A DNA stretch of 64,000 nt from NCBI GenBank assembly GCA_022496805.1, contig CM040097.1:19706072-19770071 (forward strand), read 5' to 3'. A program made the translations under genes and the position numbers. Of this stretch, positions 23,661 through 34,925 are shown one piece after another. The DNA is from Pohlia nutans (lineage: Eukaryota; Streptophyta; Bryopsida; Bryales; Mniaceae). Numbering within the stretch: position 1 is the first letter of the stretch; each line of letters opens with the position of its first letter. The notes beneath the pieces are model-generated. The model did no database searches, was not told the origin of the DNA, and worked only from the letters and a program-made list of their open reading frames with translations.

Positions 23661-24049
23661 GCCATCCTAGTGTATGCTGCCTTTTTTTATGCATCCCAAT
23701 TACCCATTTCTTTCATATTTTTCCCACGGTGATTTCCAATTAACTTACCTAATCCACCATTAGTAACTAAGAGGTCCATTGCTTGGAAGGCATGCATTCA
23801 CACCCACCACCGGCCCATTTGTGATCATAAATCAGGCGACCGGTTTTTTGGCTCACAGAGAGACATTGCAGCTGACCAGATCCTCACTAGAGCTCATCCT
23901 CATTACAGTCGTTCCTCTCAAAGCTACCCTCTCGGTACCGAGTAGGCCTTTACCTCAAACCATCAATCTTTAGATTTAAAACTAGAGCGCATTTTCACAC
24001 ACAAGATAAAATATTTATAACATTAAACTCGCGCATTTTCACAGACAAC

Positions 24050-24326
24050 CTCGGGTAAGTCACTTAGTGTAAATTTTGGGTACGTATGAGCGAACAAAGG
24101 GTATTTAATGGGGGGCTATGAAATAATTAGAATATTATACTATTTATAGTATATTTAGGTTATATTCTATACATATTCTAGGAATATTTCTAAAATATTC
24201 CCAAATTGGTTTTAAAACACCCTATATTACTTCTATAAATTTATATTTTTTATCTCAAATGAATAAAAGAGACCCTATATTTGTTCTCTCATAGTTATCT
24301 AAATTCATGATAGTGACTTCCCCGGG
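24050..24326. mobile_element. hAT-like MITE, copy B
   Basis: The left end is CTCGGGTAAGTCACT; the right end, reverse-complemented, is CCCGGGGAAGTCACT. The 8-bp duplication CAGACAAC flanks it at 24042-24049 and 24327-24334. It is 277 bp long and close in sequence to copies at 33836-34110 and 51540-51815. Confidence 0.88.
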
Positions 24327-24392
24327 CAGACAACAAAATATTCCCTTTCACTTGGGGCCTCTTAACACACACCGTGAAATTTAAAACTCTTA

Positions 24393-25870
24393 CCTCTGAC
24401 TGCGTATCGTGAAGAGCTGTTGCTTGCGCGGCTTGGTCACTAGAGCCCTTCCCACTGCTATCTTTCTCCGGCGCCTCATTCTCTTGAACTGCGGAGCTCT
24501 TCTTGTCCTCTTCCTCCTACATAGTCACCTCAACGTCAAGAGCAGTTTTGATTATGATGATGCATGTGCAAGGGCTAGGAGCAAGAAACAATGCAAGAAG
24601 CTGCGGCATGCAAAATCAAGAATCATCGGCTGCAATAAGAGCTAATGGAAGTTTTAGGAGCAAGGGACGGAGGACAAAACTCAAAATGACAAACCCTAAT
24701 CTTAACCCTAATCCTTCTGGAGCTCAAGATGATGATGGAACGGAGTGGAGCTCCTGCGTGAGCGGAGTGCAGCTGGAGTATGAAGCTTACATTGATGATG
24801 CAGTGGCTGTGGCGAGAGCAGTGGAGTGAAATTGTAGAGGGGAGCTCAAGGTAACGCAGCGGCTGTGCGAGAGGATTGGAGTGGAGTTGCGGAAGGGAGG
24901 AGCTCTGAAGCGGCTGTTGCAAGAGACTGTGAGTGAGAGCAGAGAAGCGGATGCTGCAATATGAGGAAGGAGGTTCAAGTGGAGGCAATGGAAGATCAAA
25001 GGGCCGCGGCGGAGGTGCAAGTGGCCGCCGTGCAGGAGGACCAACATCCAGTGACGAAGAGGGCCACATGGGAGAGCAGAAAAGTGACGAAGATGGCCAT
25101 GGGGGAGAGCAGTTTAGGGTTAAAGATGGAAGGCCAGTTAGATAGAAGGCCACTGAGAAGAAAGAAGAAAGGCCAAGAGGGAGGGCATGCATAGGGTTTG
25201 GAACGAGTTAGAAGGGAAGGCCAGTTAGGAAGCCTACGGTTTGGAGCGAGTTAGAAATCCTAGGGTTTGTAGTAAAGTTCTGTATGGGAGCCGGTTTTAG
25301 GGTTTGGAGTGACGCCCTAGCTTCAAGTTGCACTGGGTTATGGCAGCCTTGAATCATGTTCTCGTTCTATGTAGGTTAAGTTCATTTCAAGAACAATGAG
25401 AAAATTACATGCATCTTGGAGTACTTTCAAAAATTGAGTGATACAAATATTCTTACAATTATGATCTTCCGTGACTCCGCTGGTCCGCTGACGAACGCCA
25501 ATGCTGTCTCAAGAACGACCGAGGGTCCTTGATGCTCGTATATGTTGAGAAACCGCCCGTCAACAACGTTATTCTCAAGAACTGGTTCAACAGCGGGAAT
25601 GTAGTTCAGTGTCTTCATTGTCCCTTCTAAATCAACGCGTGCGGATCGAGCTTGCTTCCTTATCATTCTAGCCCTAAGTAGTACCCGTCTTGAAGTGAAT
25701 TGCAACCCTCGTCTTTTTCTCTTTCTAGTTGTCTTTGGAGTGACCACAGCTTTCAAAGACTCCTGCATTGGACTGACATTACATACACTTCTCCCTTCCC
25801 TCCCTTTGAACAAGTGAAAACAAAGAGATTCAAAGCTCCCTTCATAAAGCCATATGTAGTACATCATATC
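24393..25870 (-). pseudogene. Possible 5' exons of the ParB/methylase gene
   Basis: Two minus-strand stretches look like exons. One, up to about 25870, has a basic part (TTRKRKRRGLQFTSRR) and ends at about 25460 (SGPAESRKII) before a GTAAGA donor. The other, about 24393-24540, is acidic (EEEDKKSSAVQENEAPEKD), carries one stop near its start and ends at QSE before GTAAGAG. Their acidic style matches the first exon of the downstream pseudogene, but the link is inferred. No domain is recognised. The GC-rich 24620-25200 between them looks like low-complexity sequence. Confidence 0.35.
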
Positions 25871-26033
25871 GAGTCCTTGGCGGCTAAATCTAATATTAAC
25901 CTCCCCAATGTTGGTGTGCTTTACACATCATTTCTAGGTAATTGAGTTAACCGAAAAGAAGCCCATCTAACCTCTATTTTTGCTTTACATCAAACTGCTT
26001 TCTTGAACTATACTAGGAACCTCTTTTGTATGT

Positions 26034-26052
26034 GGCGGAAGAATCTTCCGCC
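26034..26052. repeat. Perfect short palindrome
   Basis: GGCGGAAG and CTTCCGCC are separated by AAT. Isolated; could be a chance hairpin or a protein binding site. Confidence 0.4.
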
Positions 26053-26433
26053 GCAAATGTCATGGTCTTGTCAGGTAATGAACTGTCTCTTTGCATAGTA
26101 TTAGCTGTTTAATCCTATGTATAAGCATCTACTTTAATGTGCCTATTTTAGAGACTCTCACTGATCTTAAGATTTTTCACTGACATACGCATGATTTTCA
26201 CAGCACATGCATTATTCCTACTCCCGAATTCTGATCACCGTCACTCATTCTTTATTTTATTTCTATTTAAATGAGACTGTGCATAATTACAAACTTCATT
26301 ACATTGATATTCAATCCTCTACGTTGCTATTTGACAACTACCTTCTCCAGAGACATACATAACTGGCAAGACCATACTCACTTTTCTCTCTCAACAATTT
26401 GCTTTTTTTTTTCATTTTCATTGCTAGCCCGTC

Positions 26434-26661
26434 TTGCACAAAGTCCTTCTGCTTACTATGGCCCTTATACGGGCTGATGGGCAAGGAGTCCCTATTTGCT
26501 TTCCTGTAGGCGATGATGGGTATGCCAATGTTATGGCGTTAAGTCTTAGTTTGCGTTTTCAATTCCAGGAAGAGTCTATCTTTGTTGAAGAGGAGATTTT
26601 AGATTTGGATTCTGGAAATGTTACGAATGCGATTGGGCAGCATTCGTTTAAGACCAATGAG
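26434..26661 (+). other. Open frame interrupted by the 1.56-kb element
   Basis: An acidic frame (best start about 26458, MALIRADGQGVPICFPVG onward, with EEEILDLDS) runs into the left end of the element at 26662. The right side of the element (28218 on) does not clearly continue it. Not recognised; it may be coding remains or chance. Confidence 0.25.
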
Positions 26662-26999
26662 CATCAGGAATTTCGGACCCCACTGATTCTGCACTGATTC
26701 AGTGCGATTTCCGATATTTCAAGGGTTCGTACGATTTTCGCACTGATTCCGCATTGTTGCGTCATTCATCGCAACTACACTGATATGACACGATGTTCGT
26801 ACAAGCGGATATAGTACTGATTCGACACGATTGATACATCCATTGAAAACGTATGAATTCAGCACTCTTTATAGTCGTCAAATGTCGTGTTTTAATCGTC
26901 TTTAAAACTACACTGATTCAGTGCGTTTTTCGTGCGACATCATCTTTTTCCATATCTAAATTTTATTTTCTTTCTATATCTAAATTTGATCAAAATAAT

Positions 27000-27195
27000 A
27001 TTATTAAAAAATATAATATAATATAATATAAAATAATTACTTTCCTCACTACCCACTTCAACTACACGGAAATTGCCCGCACATGCGGTGGGGCCCACCA
27101 TAGCTAACCAAGCTCTATCGCCAACGGTGGGATTTGAACTCTCAACCTCCCGGTTGCCACCCAAGTTCCTAACCACCAAGCCACCTCAAACTCTT
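27000..27195 (-). mobile_element. tRNA-derived SINE-like element
   Basis: On the minus strand there is a Pol III A box TGGCTTGGTGG (27173-27183) and a B box AGTTCAAATCC (27130-27140), spaced about as in tRNA genes. An AT-rich tail of TATAATA units follows near 27005-27035. It cannot fold as a full tRNA with a CCA-ready stem as far as I can see, so it is called a SINE and not a tRNA gene. It sits inside the 1.56-kb element. Confidence 0.6.
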
Positions 27196-27240
27196 CATGC
27201 ATAGAATAGAACTCCAGTGGTAATTATCAAACTTTTATTT

Positions 27241-27590
27241 TCATCGGACTTTGAATGTTTTTAACTATGTGAAAAAAACTTTTTTTCCAAAATTTTTTTT
27301 TGCACTAGATTATGCAGGACGTTTTCTATATCTAGGATTTTTTTCATAATTTTTTGAATTTTTTAAATTTTTGCCAAAATCGTGATGGCAGATCAGCTGT
27401 GAGCTGTTTTTTGTTTTCAGCGGATTTTGAATGTTTTTAACTATGTGAAAAAAACCTTTTTTCCAAAACTTTTTTTTGCACTAGATTATGCATGACGTTT
27501 TCTATGTCTGGAATTTTTTTCATAATATTTTAAATTTATTTATTTTTTGCCAAAATTGTGGTGGTTGTGAGCTATTTTCTTTTTTGCTCC
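27241..27590. repeat. Tandem duplication, 176-bp unit
   Basis: Copy 1 is 27241-27416 and copy 2 starts at 27417. Both carry TTTGAATGTTTTTAACTATG, GCACTAGATTATGCA and a GACGTTTTCTAT stretch, with a few substitutions. Confidence 0.8.
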
Positions 27591-28856
27591 TATGATGGAA
27601 AGTACAATGATAACCAATAACATCAAATTTGAATTCTAAAAATATAAAATGTCATTTCTTTGAAATTTTAATGTGTATTGCTTCTAAACTTTATAAATGA
27701 AGATCTAAAAATGTTTTGGGAAATTAAACCGGAAGTATAATTTAAAGAAGATTCTTGGAATATTCCAAAATAATCCAAAATAATATAAAATATTTTGAAA
27801 GATTCCGAAAGATTCCAAAAGATTCCAAAAACATATTAAAATATTGTACACGGATGTCGTACGAAAATAATTTGCATTATAATAGATACTGAAATCGCAC
27901 GAATATAATAAATGGCATTAATATGATACGTATACGATACTGAATTCGCATTAACTAAAACCGCACGTTATCCGTGTCTTATCAACCATGTGATGTAAAT
28001 ACACGATTAACGCACGGATTCCGTCAAGCACGACTTTCGTGCGGAAACAACACTTTTTTGATAATCATTGAAAAGACACTGCATCGACACTCTAGTAATG
28101 CATGTCACTTCCGTACCGTAACGACACTTCTAAATGCACATATGACGTGCGGAATCAGTGTTTAACGATAAACGCACTGAATCAGTGCAGAATCAGTGGG
28201 GTCGGAAATTCCTGATGATAGGAATAGGGAACATAACATTCAGTAGCATGCACTATCTCTGCCTTGGTTCTACAATAGATAGTGTGGAATATTCCACATC
28301 CAATAGTACTTCATGAATAACTAAGTAGATAGATGGAGGCTCAAGGTGATGAGTAGAGTGCATGAAGGAAAGGGAGAGACTATGAATCACACATGGCAAT
28401 ATGTCATTCAACACATCAAGGTGATGTGTATGGGAACCACTCTCAAAACAAAGGGCCTATTCTATGACAATATTTCTTCTAACGTAATTATCTGTTGTTT
28501 AAAAATGTGAGGTGTGTAATTTTTTTCTATTGATACATCTTATTACTTTCTTTGAAGCTTTTTAAATAATTGGTTTCAACTCTTACAAATATGAAAGTGG
28601 CAATTTTTTACCTTTTGGGCACTTAGGGGGGTAAACCTCAAGAACTTGTTTTTTGAGGTTTTGTATGATGTCTTTGGTTCCTTTGAATGGTAGGACCAGT
28701 GATTTATTTTATTTTACTTTAATTTTACTTTTTAATCTATTGCAATAAGAAAAAAATTACAGATACAAACACCCCAGCCAAGTTCAGCCAGGGTGACAGG
28801 GAAACTAAGACATTGGTGACTCTTTTAGAATTATTTTGTACACTACCGTAGCTTCC

Positions 28857-29290
28857 TAGCCCCTAAATGTCCTCACCCCTCTCCAAATTGGGAGAATTTC
28901 AAAGATGTCTTATAAAATGTAACTAAGAGGAATATTTTGAACTTGATATATGAATAAAAGTTGTACATTACGAATTTTTGATTCTATCCATACGGTTAAA
29001 TTTATGATTGCTATCACCAATATTTTGTATAAAATTTGAAGCTCAAAATTCAAAATTCTTTTGTAATTTGATTACAAATAAGATATTGACTTTTTGTGGA
29101 TGAAATTTGTTATGATTCGTTGAAATGTAATACTCTAAGTGCAGTGATTTTTGGAGAGTTTTTGGTTGCTGAATTTTATGAGTTGACTTTTTTAAGAGCA
29201 CTTTTACATTGAAATCTTCGAAATTTTGGGTGAATAACTACGACATGAAATGAGGCAACATGAAAAATAATATATCAAAACAGGGGCATG
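28857..29290 (+). repeat. Dispersed repeat of the CCCCTAAAGG-end type; related empty site for copy D
   Basis: Starts CCCCTAAATGTCC. It aligns, reverse-complemented, with 51238-51539 plus 51816-51948. At about 28985-29000 it lacks the hAT-like element found at 51540-51815, so it shows the pre-insertion state. Confidence 0.65.
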
Positions 29291-29929
29291 TGGCATTAAG
29301 CAAGAGCAATCAACCACAGTGAACAATAATCTAAAGCACTCACTCAATCACAATTCAACAGTGCTTTGTAATTGTTTATTTGATTCAATAGTCCATTTAG
29401 TTACAAATCACTGGTCACTCCATATATAAAGGTGGATGAAACAAAAAGGCAGCCTTTTGGAAGGCTACTAAATGTTATGAAAGGCCCATTTGCCCAATTG
29501 AGCCTATGACACCATATTCTCACACGTTAGCTTGATGTACCAAGTAAATCTTTCTACCACCAGTAATGCTTCACATTGAAATAAAACTTCTATTTGTGTC
29601 CGAAAAAAAACAAAAACAAAATGTCAAACTTTTATTTGTTGCCTCGCCAGACCTAATGGGGTTGGTTTGTATTTTATCTCTTCTTGTAGAAAAGGTTCTC
29701 CTTTATTTGTGTCAAAAAATAAAATAAAATTATTTGTTAGATTTTATTTATGTCAGTTATCTAAAAACTATTTGAATTTTTTAATTTTAATTTTATTTTT
29801 GAAACAAATGGATGCTTTATTTCAATTGCACAATAACAAATTACAAACATCACACTGTGAACGAAGAGAGCACGTTTCAAGTACTCCCCCGTGGGTGATT
29901 TTTTTTTGGATTTTTCTTTAACAATATCA

Positions 29930-30150
29930 GGATTAGACCCAATGCTCCTAATTATTTCCTACTAAGAGCGACGCCCTCACCGTCGGTAACAAGAGGCCCG
30001 GGAGCCATCCCCATCATGCACGGGGTTCCTATCAAGCTCGGAAGTATTAGCCCTCATGACGTGCATCCGACCGGAATCGAACCACCGCCCTCTTTGGTGC
30101 TACTAAGCATTCCTAAGGGGAGCCCACCTCCAAACTATCACCTAGGTAGT
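29930..30150 (-). mobile_element. Second SINE-like element (different family)
   Basis: On the minus strand a perfect B box GGTTCGATTCC lies at 30073-30083, preceded by an A-box-like ATGCTTAGTAG at 30100-30110. The A to B distance (about 27 nt) is shorter than in tRNA. The body downstream is about 140 bp and ends in a run containing GATATTGTTAAAG. Not recognisably the same family as the SINE at 27000-27195. Confidence 0.5.
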
Positions 30151-31203
30151 TTAAGATCATTCCGGACCATTTGAAAAAACTTTTATGGCACAATAATGTG
30201 GCTGCAAGAGAATATTTTGGAAAAAATATTAATTTTGATTTTGTTCCAAATGAGAAAAGGAGACCAGCTTTTAATGCTTACTTTCTCGTGTCACATGGAA
30301 TCTCAAGAAAAGGCAAACAGTTCCCTAATATTTGGAAGGAAAAGAAGGCTTTTGGCTCTTCTGTATAAAGAAGATGCACAGCATCAGCCAATTTGTTTTG
30401 TTTTTCAGTTGGTAGAGCGACACGCACCCTGGAATGTACCCAGGTAAGGAAAAATTGGATAAAATCATCCATATATATGCTTATCAAAAAATAAATCGTA
30501 AGGCAATTTTATCCAAATAATGGCGGTTTTGGTAATTTTTAAAAGACATTGACAATTTCATTCATTTTTTGCCCATTTTTACTAGTGTCAAATGTAGCCG
30601 CTCCCAAAGTGGCTAGTAAGATTTTGGACAAATTTTTTGGCTAAAGTATGCCCTTCCTCTCTCACAACCGTTTTTTTTCGTTGATAGGACAACACACATC
30701 ATAGAATGTAGTCGAATAGGGAAAAAATGGATAGAATCATCCATACATATATTGTATATGTGTATGTGTGTGTGTTCATCCATAAAATTATTTATTGCAA
30801 GGTACTTTCATCCAAATTCTAGCAATTTTAGAGTTTTTTGAGAAGACTTTGGTGATTTCATCCACTTTTTTGTCCATTCTAAAAGTAGACACTCGCAAAA
30901 TCAGGTAAGATTCTAGCGAAAATTTGCCAAAAAGAATTTGGTTGCTTTCTCAGAGCATTTTTTGCAGTGCAAGGAATACTCAAGCTCATTTATTTTTTGG
31001 ATGAAAATCAAGCAACAAATGCTCCTATCACCCTCTAAATTCTCTTTGCCTCACCCAAATAGACAACAACTTCTTCACCCGCTAACTTATATTTTCTTTT
31101 AACATTAGCAAGTTGTTATAATAAATGATAGCTTACTTTTTAGTTTTTGCAAGTTATGTGACTTGTAATCGGTTGGAAGTATATTTTAGCAACTTGTGGG
31201 AAT

Positions 31204-31248
31204 AGTACTGGGATGGATGACCTCTCGGGAACTCCCGATGCTGCATCC
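31204..31248 (+). pseudogene. 5S rRNA 3' fragment
   Basis: About 45 bp match the 3' part of plant 5S rRNA, including AGTACT, GGGATGGATGACCT (internal control C-box region), CGGGAA and a terminal GCTGCATCC. The 5' two thirds, with the A box, are absent, so it cannot make 5S rRNA. It could be a retroposed or recombined fragment, or the head of a 5S-derived SINE. Confidence 0.65.
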
Positions 31249-31669
31249 ATTGCCTGGTGGACACTGGGTCATTGACATTACGAACGGACACTTTATTCAC
31301 GCCGACCTCAAAAGAGGACCGGAATTTCTACGTATATACATATATATTCTATATATAGCAAGTTGCGCCGGTGGGAAACAAGTGGTATCCCTTCTAAATT
31401 GGATGGGCCGGGGTATTTGCACCGCAGGAGATGCTCTCATGTCACTAACAAATTGTGGTACTTTATGTACTTTATGAAGTGCACAAGTGGAGGGCAAAAT
31501 GAACTTGTTGCCGGGGCTTTTCCAAGTCAATGTAAAGTGAGAGGGAGGAGGAAAATCTACAGTGACTGAATATGCGCCCACTGATACTGGCTTTCAAGTT
31601 TTTCAAAGCATTTGTGCATGTGTACAATAAGAAAGTCGTTGTTGCATTGCAATACAAAGTAATAAGTTA

Positions 31670-31808
31670 GGGCCTCTTTACACTAGAGGCGAGAAGCCGT
31701 GAGGAGAGAAATTTCAGGCAATGAGAAATTGGTCTTCTCGGTTTCTAGGCCTCCCTTTGGCTGAAGTTTCTCTCCTCATTGCTTCTCGCCTCTAGTGTAA
31801 AGAGACCC
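31670..31808. mobile_element. 139-bp fold-back MITE (Tourist-like), copy 1
   Basis: Ends GGGCCTCTTTACACTAGAGG and, inverted, GGGTCTCTTTACACTAGAGG; the inverted arms extend about 45 bp so the element is nearly a hairpin. TTA flanks both sides (31667-31669, 31809-31811), as for PIF/Harbinger Tourist elements. Copy 2 is at 55948-56094. Confidence 0.85.
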
Positions 31809-33835
31809 TTAACCCGTAAGGGTCCACACTACATTTACCCAGTCAAACCTCATCAATTTCTCAGACTTTGAAGTCTTATTATATTTATCTTGTATTTTTC
31901 TCATATAATTTATTGTTATACCAATTTACTTTGATTTTTTTTCATATTTATGTAAATAAAAATGAATTTTATAAGATTTTCAAAGCTTTTTTCTTGTAAA
32001 AATCATAATAATTGTAAAAATGCTTTGAATAGTATGAATGTTTTAGGAAAAATGTAAATAATAGTGATGAACAAGAAGGTGTAGGTGGCATGCTTTTTGA
32101 GGTTACATAGAAATAAATTAGATAGAAAAACATTTTTTGCAGTGTATATTGGAATTTTTGGGGTTTGAGCTTTAAAGTGCTGTAAAAAAACGTAAGTTTA
32201 ACAATTTTAAAGAATGGTAAATTGGATTAGAAAGTAAAAGATAACCCCACACTTTCTTAATTGGAACCATTTTCAATTGAAATTAGGAACTAAATGAAAA
32301 TCAGGTTTGACTGAAAATTGACCAAAGGTGGCCCTACAGGGCTCCTTCCACGCTTAGGGGTTAAAGGTACCTTCACACTTGGAGGTATGAAACAACAGGG
32401 GTATGAAGTTTAATATTGAATTAAACCACTCACTTGGGTTTTGTTCACGCTTATGGTTTAGAAAGAGGTATGGGCGTATATCACCTGACAAATATGGTTT
32501 TGTGTGTGATGTTGATGTGGAATCAATCTTGTAAAGGATTTGTTTTGAATTCTTTTTTGCCAACCTTGATTTTGGGCTTTCTCTATTTTTTTGCTGTAAC
32601 TGTACATATAATGAGTTTAGGGTTTCCACAAAGGAATATTGCCATGTTTAGGTCCAGTAAAGAAATTTGGAAGTCAGGGTATGAAAGGAAAAATTGCAAT
32701 CATAAAAATAAGCTTCATGCTACAATAGATTTATCCGTAAAGTTGAGCAAAAAAATTCCACAAGAGGAAAGACAAGGTAGAACCGGTTTTTTAGTTGAAA
32801 GGCAGCAAAAATGAGTTTTGGTCCCTTTTTTTTCCGACCAATCACAACACACTGCATTGTCAAAAAGATTTGAACCTTGAACCTCCTCCAAACCTAACTT
32901 GAGTTCCCAGGAAGGAATCTCCACGTACCCCCACACCAACCTCATGCTCCCCCAAGGAAAGGAGTTTGGTGACTTGTGTGAGTGAGTGTCAAAAAATTCT
33001 ATATCAAGATTGAAAACACCATGTGACAGACATGTTACCTAGTTCTCACTTTACGGATAACTCTAATGTCAATGTTTTTTTGTTTTTTTTTGCTGGGTGT
33101 AGGATTTATGTCTGTCTTTGTTTAGGGTCCTCTAATTTTTTTTAGTAACTCATGGATTGCATTATGCTTGCATTGACAGTCTGCTAGAAAGAGGTGTAAT
33201 CAATAGTTTGTAGTGTGATCTGAAGTCATGTTCTGAATTCCGAGTGTGGAAGGTGTGCATAATTCTATTTTTCAAACGTTTTACATGTGCAAAAAAAAGC
33301 TACAGGGTTTAGGGTTTAGGTCATGATGTTTGTTGGGTATGCCAAATCATTCTACTTCATTCTTGAACGTGTAATTCCTAACTTCTATAGAGAGACAATG
33401 AATGTCTGCAGTAACATACTTCACTTGCTGCATTCATTGTCTACATGCAAAGATGTAAACCTACATCATGTCAAATTTTACTACGTTTACATCTATGTTT
33501 GTTTGATATCGCATATTGTTGGATGTACGTCACTGACTTATGTGTGATCTTTGCTAACTGTTTACGTGTGTTATGGAACCACGTCTGAATCCAGCCACTG
33601 CTTTTGCATTCAGTGCGTGGATGTTATTGCAATTGTTGAATGCCCCACAATTGCTTTATGTGCCTCTACCGTTGGAAGAGGATGAAGACTCTGAGGGCCT
33701 GTTGGCGGACATTAGTGAAAACTTGGGGTGGTCTGTGCATGATCCGTATATTGCAATGTGACTATGCGAGTGACATTGAACAATTTCAGATTGTGTATTG
33801 CACACAATTTTGTAGAGGATGACCTTGGTTTCTTG

Positions 33836-34110
33836 CCCGGGGAAGTCACTGTCAAAGATTTAGATAACCATGAGAGAACAAATATAGGGTGTCTTTTATT
33901 CATTCGAATTGAAATTTAGAAATTTTAGAAATAATATAGGGTGTTATAAAACTGATTTGAGAATAATTTATGAATATTCCTAGAATATATCAAGGATATA
34001 CCCTAAACATACTATAAATTGTAAAATATTCCAATTATTTCATAGCCCTCCATTAAATACCCTATGTACGCTCATGTATCTGAACATTTAGACTAAGTGA
34101 CTTCCCTGAG
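33836..34110. mobile_element. hAT-like MITE, copy C, inside the Harbinger gene
   Basis: Ends CCCGGGGAAGTCACT and, inverted, CTCAGGGAAGTCACT. The 8-bp duplication GTTTCTTG is perfect on both sides (33828-33835, 34111-34118). It is 275 bp long, in reverse orientation relative to copies B and D. Confidence 0.9.
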
Positions 34111-34617
34111 GTTTCTTGGTGAAATCCTGGTCCACAACGTGGTTTTTGCGATTTCTTGCAATATGATGATTAGTGGTGGGTGCAAATGTTTCGGATGACA
34201 AGGCCGGCGATGTTGACTTTAGCTGATCTTTTGAGACCGCACATACAACGAGAAAACACAAAGTATAGACTAGCAATATCGGTATTGATTTGCGTAGTGA
34301 GTACATTGTTTAAATTAACCCACGTGCAATTACGGTGCAAGTCTCTTTATTTGTAGTCACCTGTTTGCCATTGGAAGGAGTACCGAGTCCGTGGTGTTAA
34401 GAGAAGCTGTGCACGCCATTAACAATATTTTGAGGCAGGATAATGTGGCCCACTGATACACTTCCTTCGGAAAGTCAAACAAAAAATTTCAATCTATGAG
34501 TGGGTCGCCTATGAGTGGGTCGCCTACTGTTGTTGATGCCATTGATGGGATGCATGTCCGCATATCAAAATTGCAACATGGAACAATTGTTGAACATTCA
34601 ATAAGAAGTTGCGCAGA

Positions 34618-34925
34618 TGGCCCATTCACACCAAGAAGCTCCAGCACTTGTGTTGCGTTCCTGGAATGCTGCAAGGTAAATTTCAAAAAACAATATACAA
34701 TTTCTTGCCATGTCAGAGCCTTGTCTCTTCCTGCTTTTGGCCTATGCATGTACGTTGGTGGAGCGCAAATTTCTTGCGGCACCCAAAATGAGTTGGAGGA
34801 GCTTCTTGCATGCGTCAGGTTAAAAAAATAAAATTTACAAGAGCACACTATAGCTACCAAAAACTTACTTGATGAACACAAATTCTCTGCCGCACTCGCT
34901 TTGGGTGACTAGTGTGAATGGGCCA
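34618..34925. mobile_element. PIF/Harbinger-like MITE, copy 2, inside the Harbinger transposase
   Basis: Ends TGGCCCATTCACAC and its exact inverse. The 3-bp duplication AGA flanks it (34615-34617, 34926-34928). It is 308 bp long. Removal with one AGA joins LRR to GRCVVENAF in one frame, the normal HARBI1 sequence, so the insertion point is certain. Confidence 0.9.

Larger units (their letters stand above)
20403..24392. other. Non-coding stretch, possibly a long intron with insertions
   Basis: If the exon-like pieces at 24393-25870 belong to the ParB/methylase gene, this is its intron. It holds the palindrome cluster at 20897-21130, a short duplication (GACTCACCTCCAAAAGTGC, twice, 21400-21470), a GC-rich island (22380-22750), a tandem repeat (23080-23660) and a MITE (24050-24326). 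No long terminal repeats or retroelement proteins were recognised. Confidence 0.4.
26662..28217. mobile_element. 1.56-kb non-autonomous DNA transposon with 45-bp terminal inverted repeats
   Basis: Positions 26662-26706 and 28173-28217 are inverted copies over 45 bp with one mismatch. They begin CATCAGGAATTT and contain CACTGATTCTGCACTGATT. Many subterminal copies of CACTGATT, CGCACT and TCGTGCG-like strings follow on each side, typical of transposase-binding subterminal repeats. No protein is encoded. Flanks give no clear target duplication (left ATGAGCAT, right ATGATAGG if the element starts at CAGG). It holds a SINE-like insertion and a 176-bp tandem duplication. Confidence 0.75.
29291..33572. 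other. Intergenic, apart from the small elements listed
   Basis: No gene recognised between the 28.9-kb repeat and the Harbinger remains, other than the SINE-like element, the 5S fragment and the fold-back MITE. An unassigned frame at 32434-32814 has no known domain. Confidence 0.4.

Noticed and set aside
24623..25192. Long Pro/Ser/Leu-rich open frame on the minus strand
   Set aside because: GC-rich low-complexity sequence open in several frames on both strands, with no domain or splice logic.
27120..27195. A functional tRNA gene
   Set aside because: A and B boxes fit, but paired acceptor and anticodon stems cannot be drawn and an AT-rich tail follows; a SINE is a better reading.
33303..33324. 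Telomere-like run of TTTAGGG
   Set aside because: Only about two and a half units; common by chance near AT-rich DNA and too short to call an interstitial telomere.
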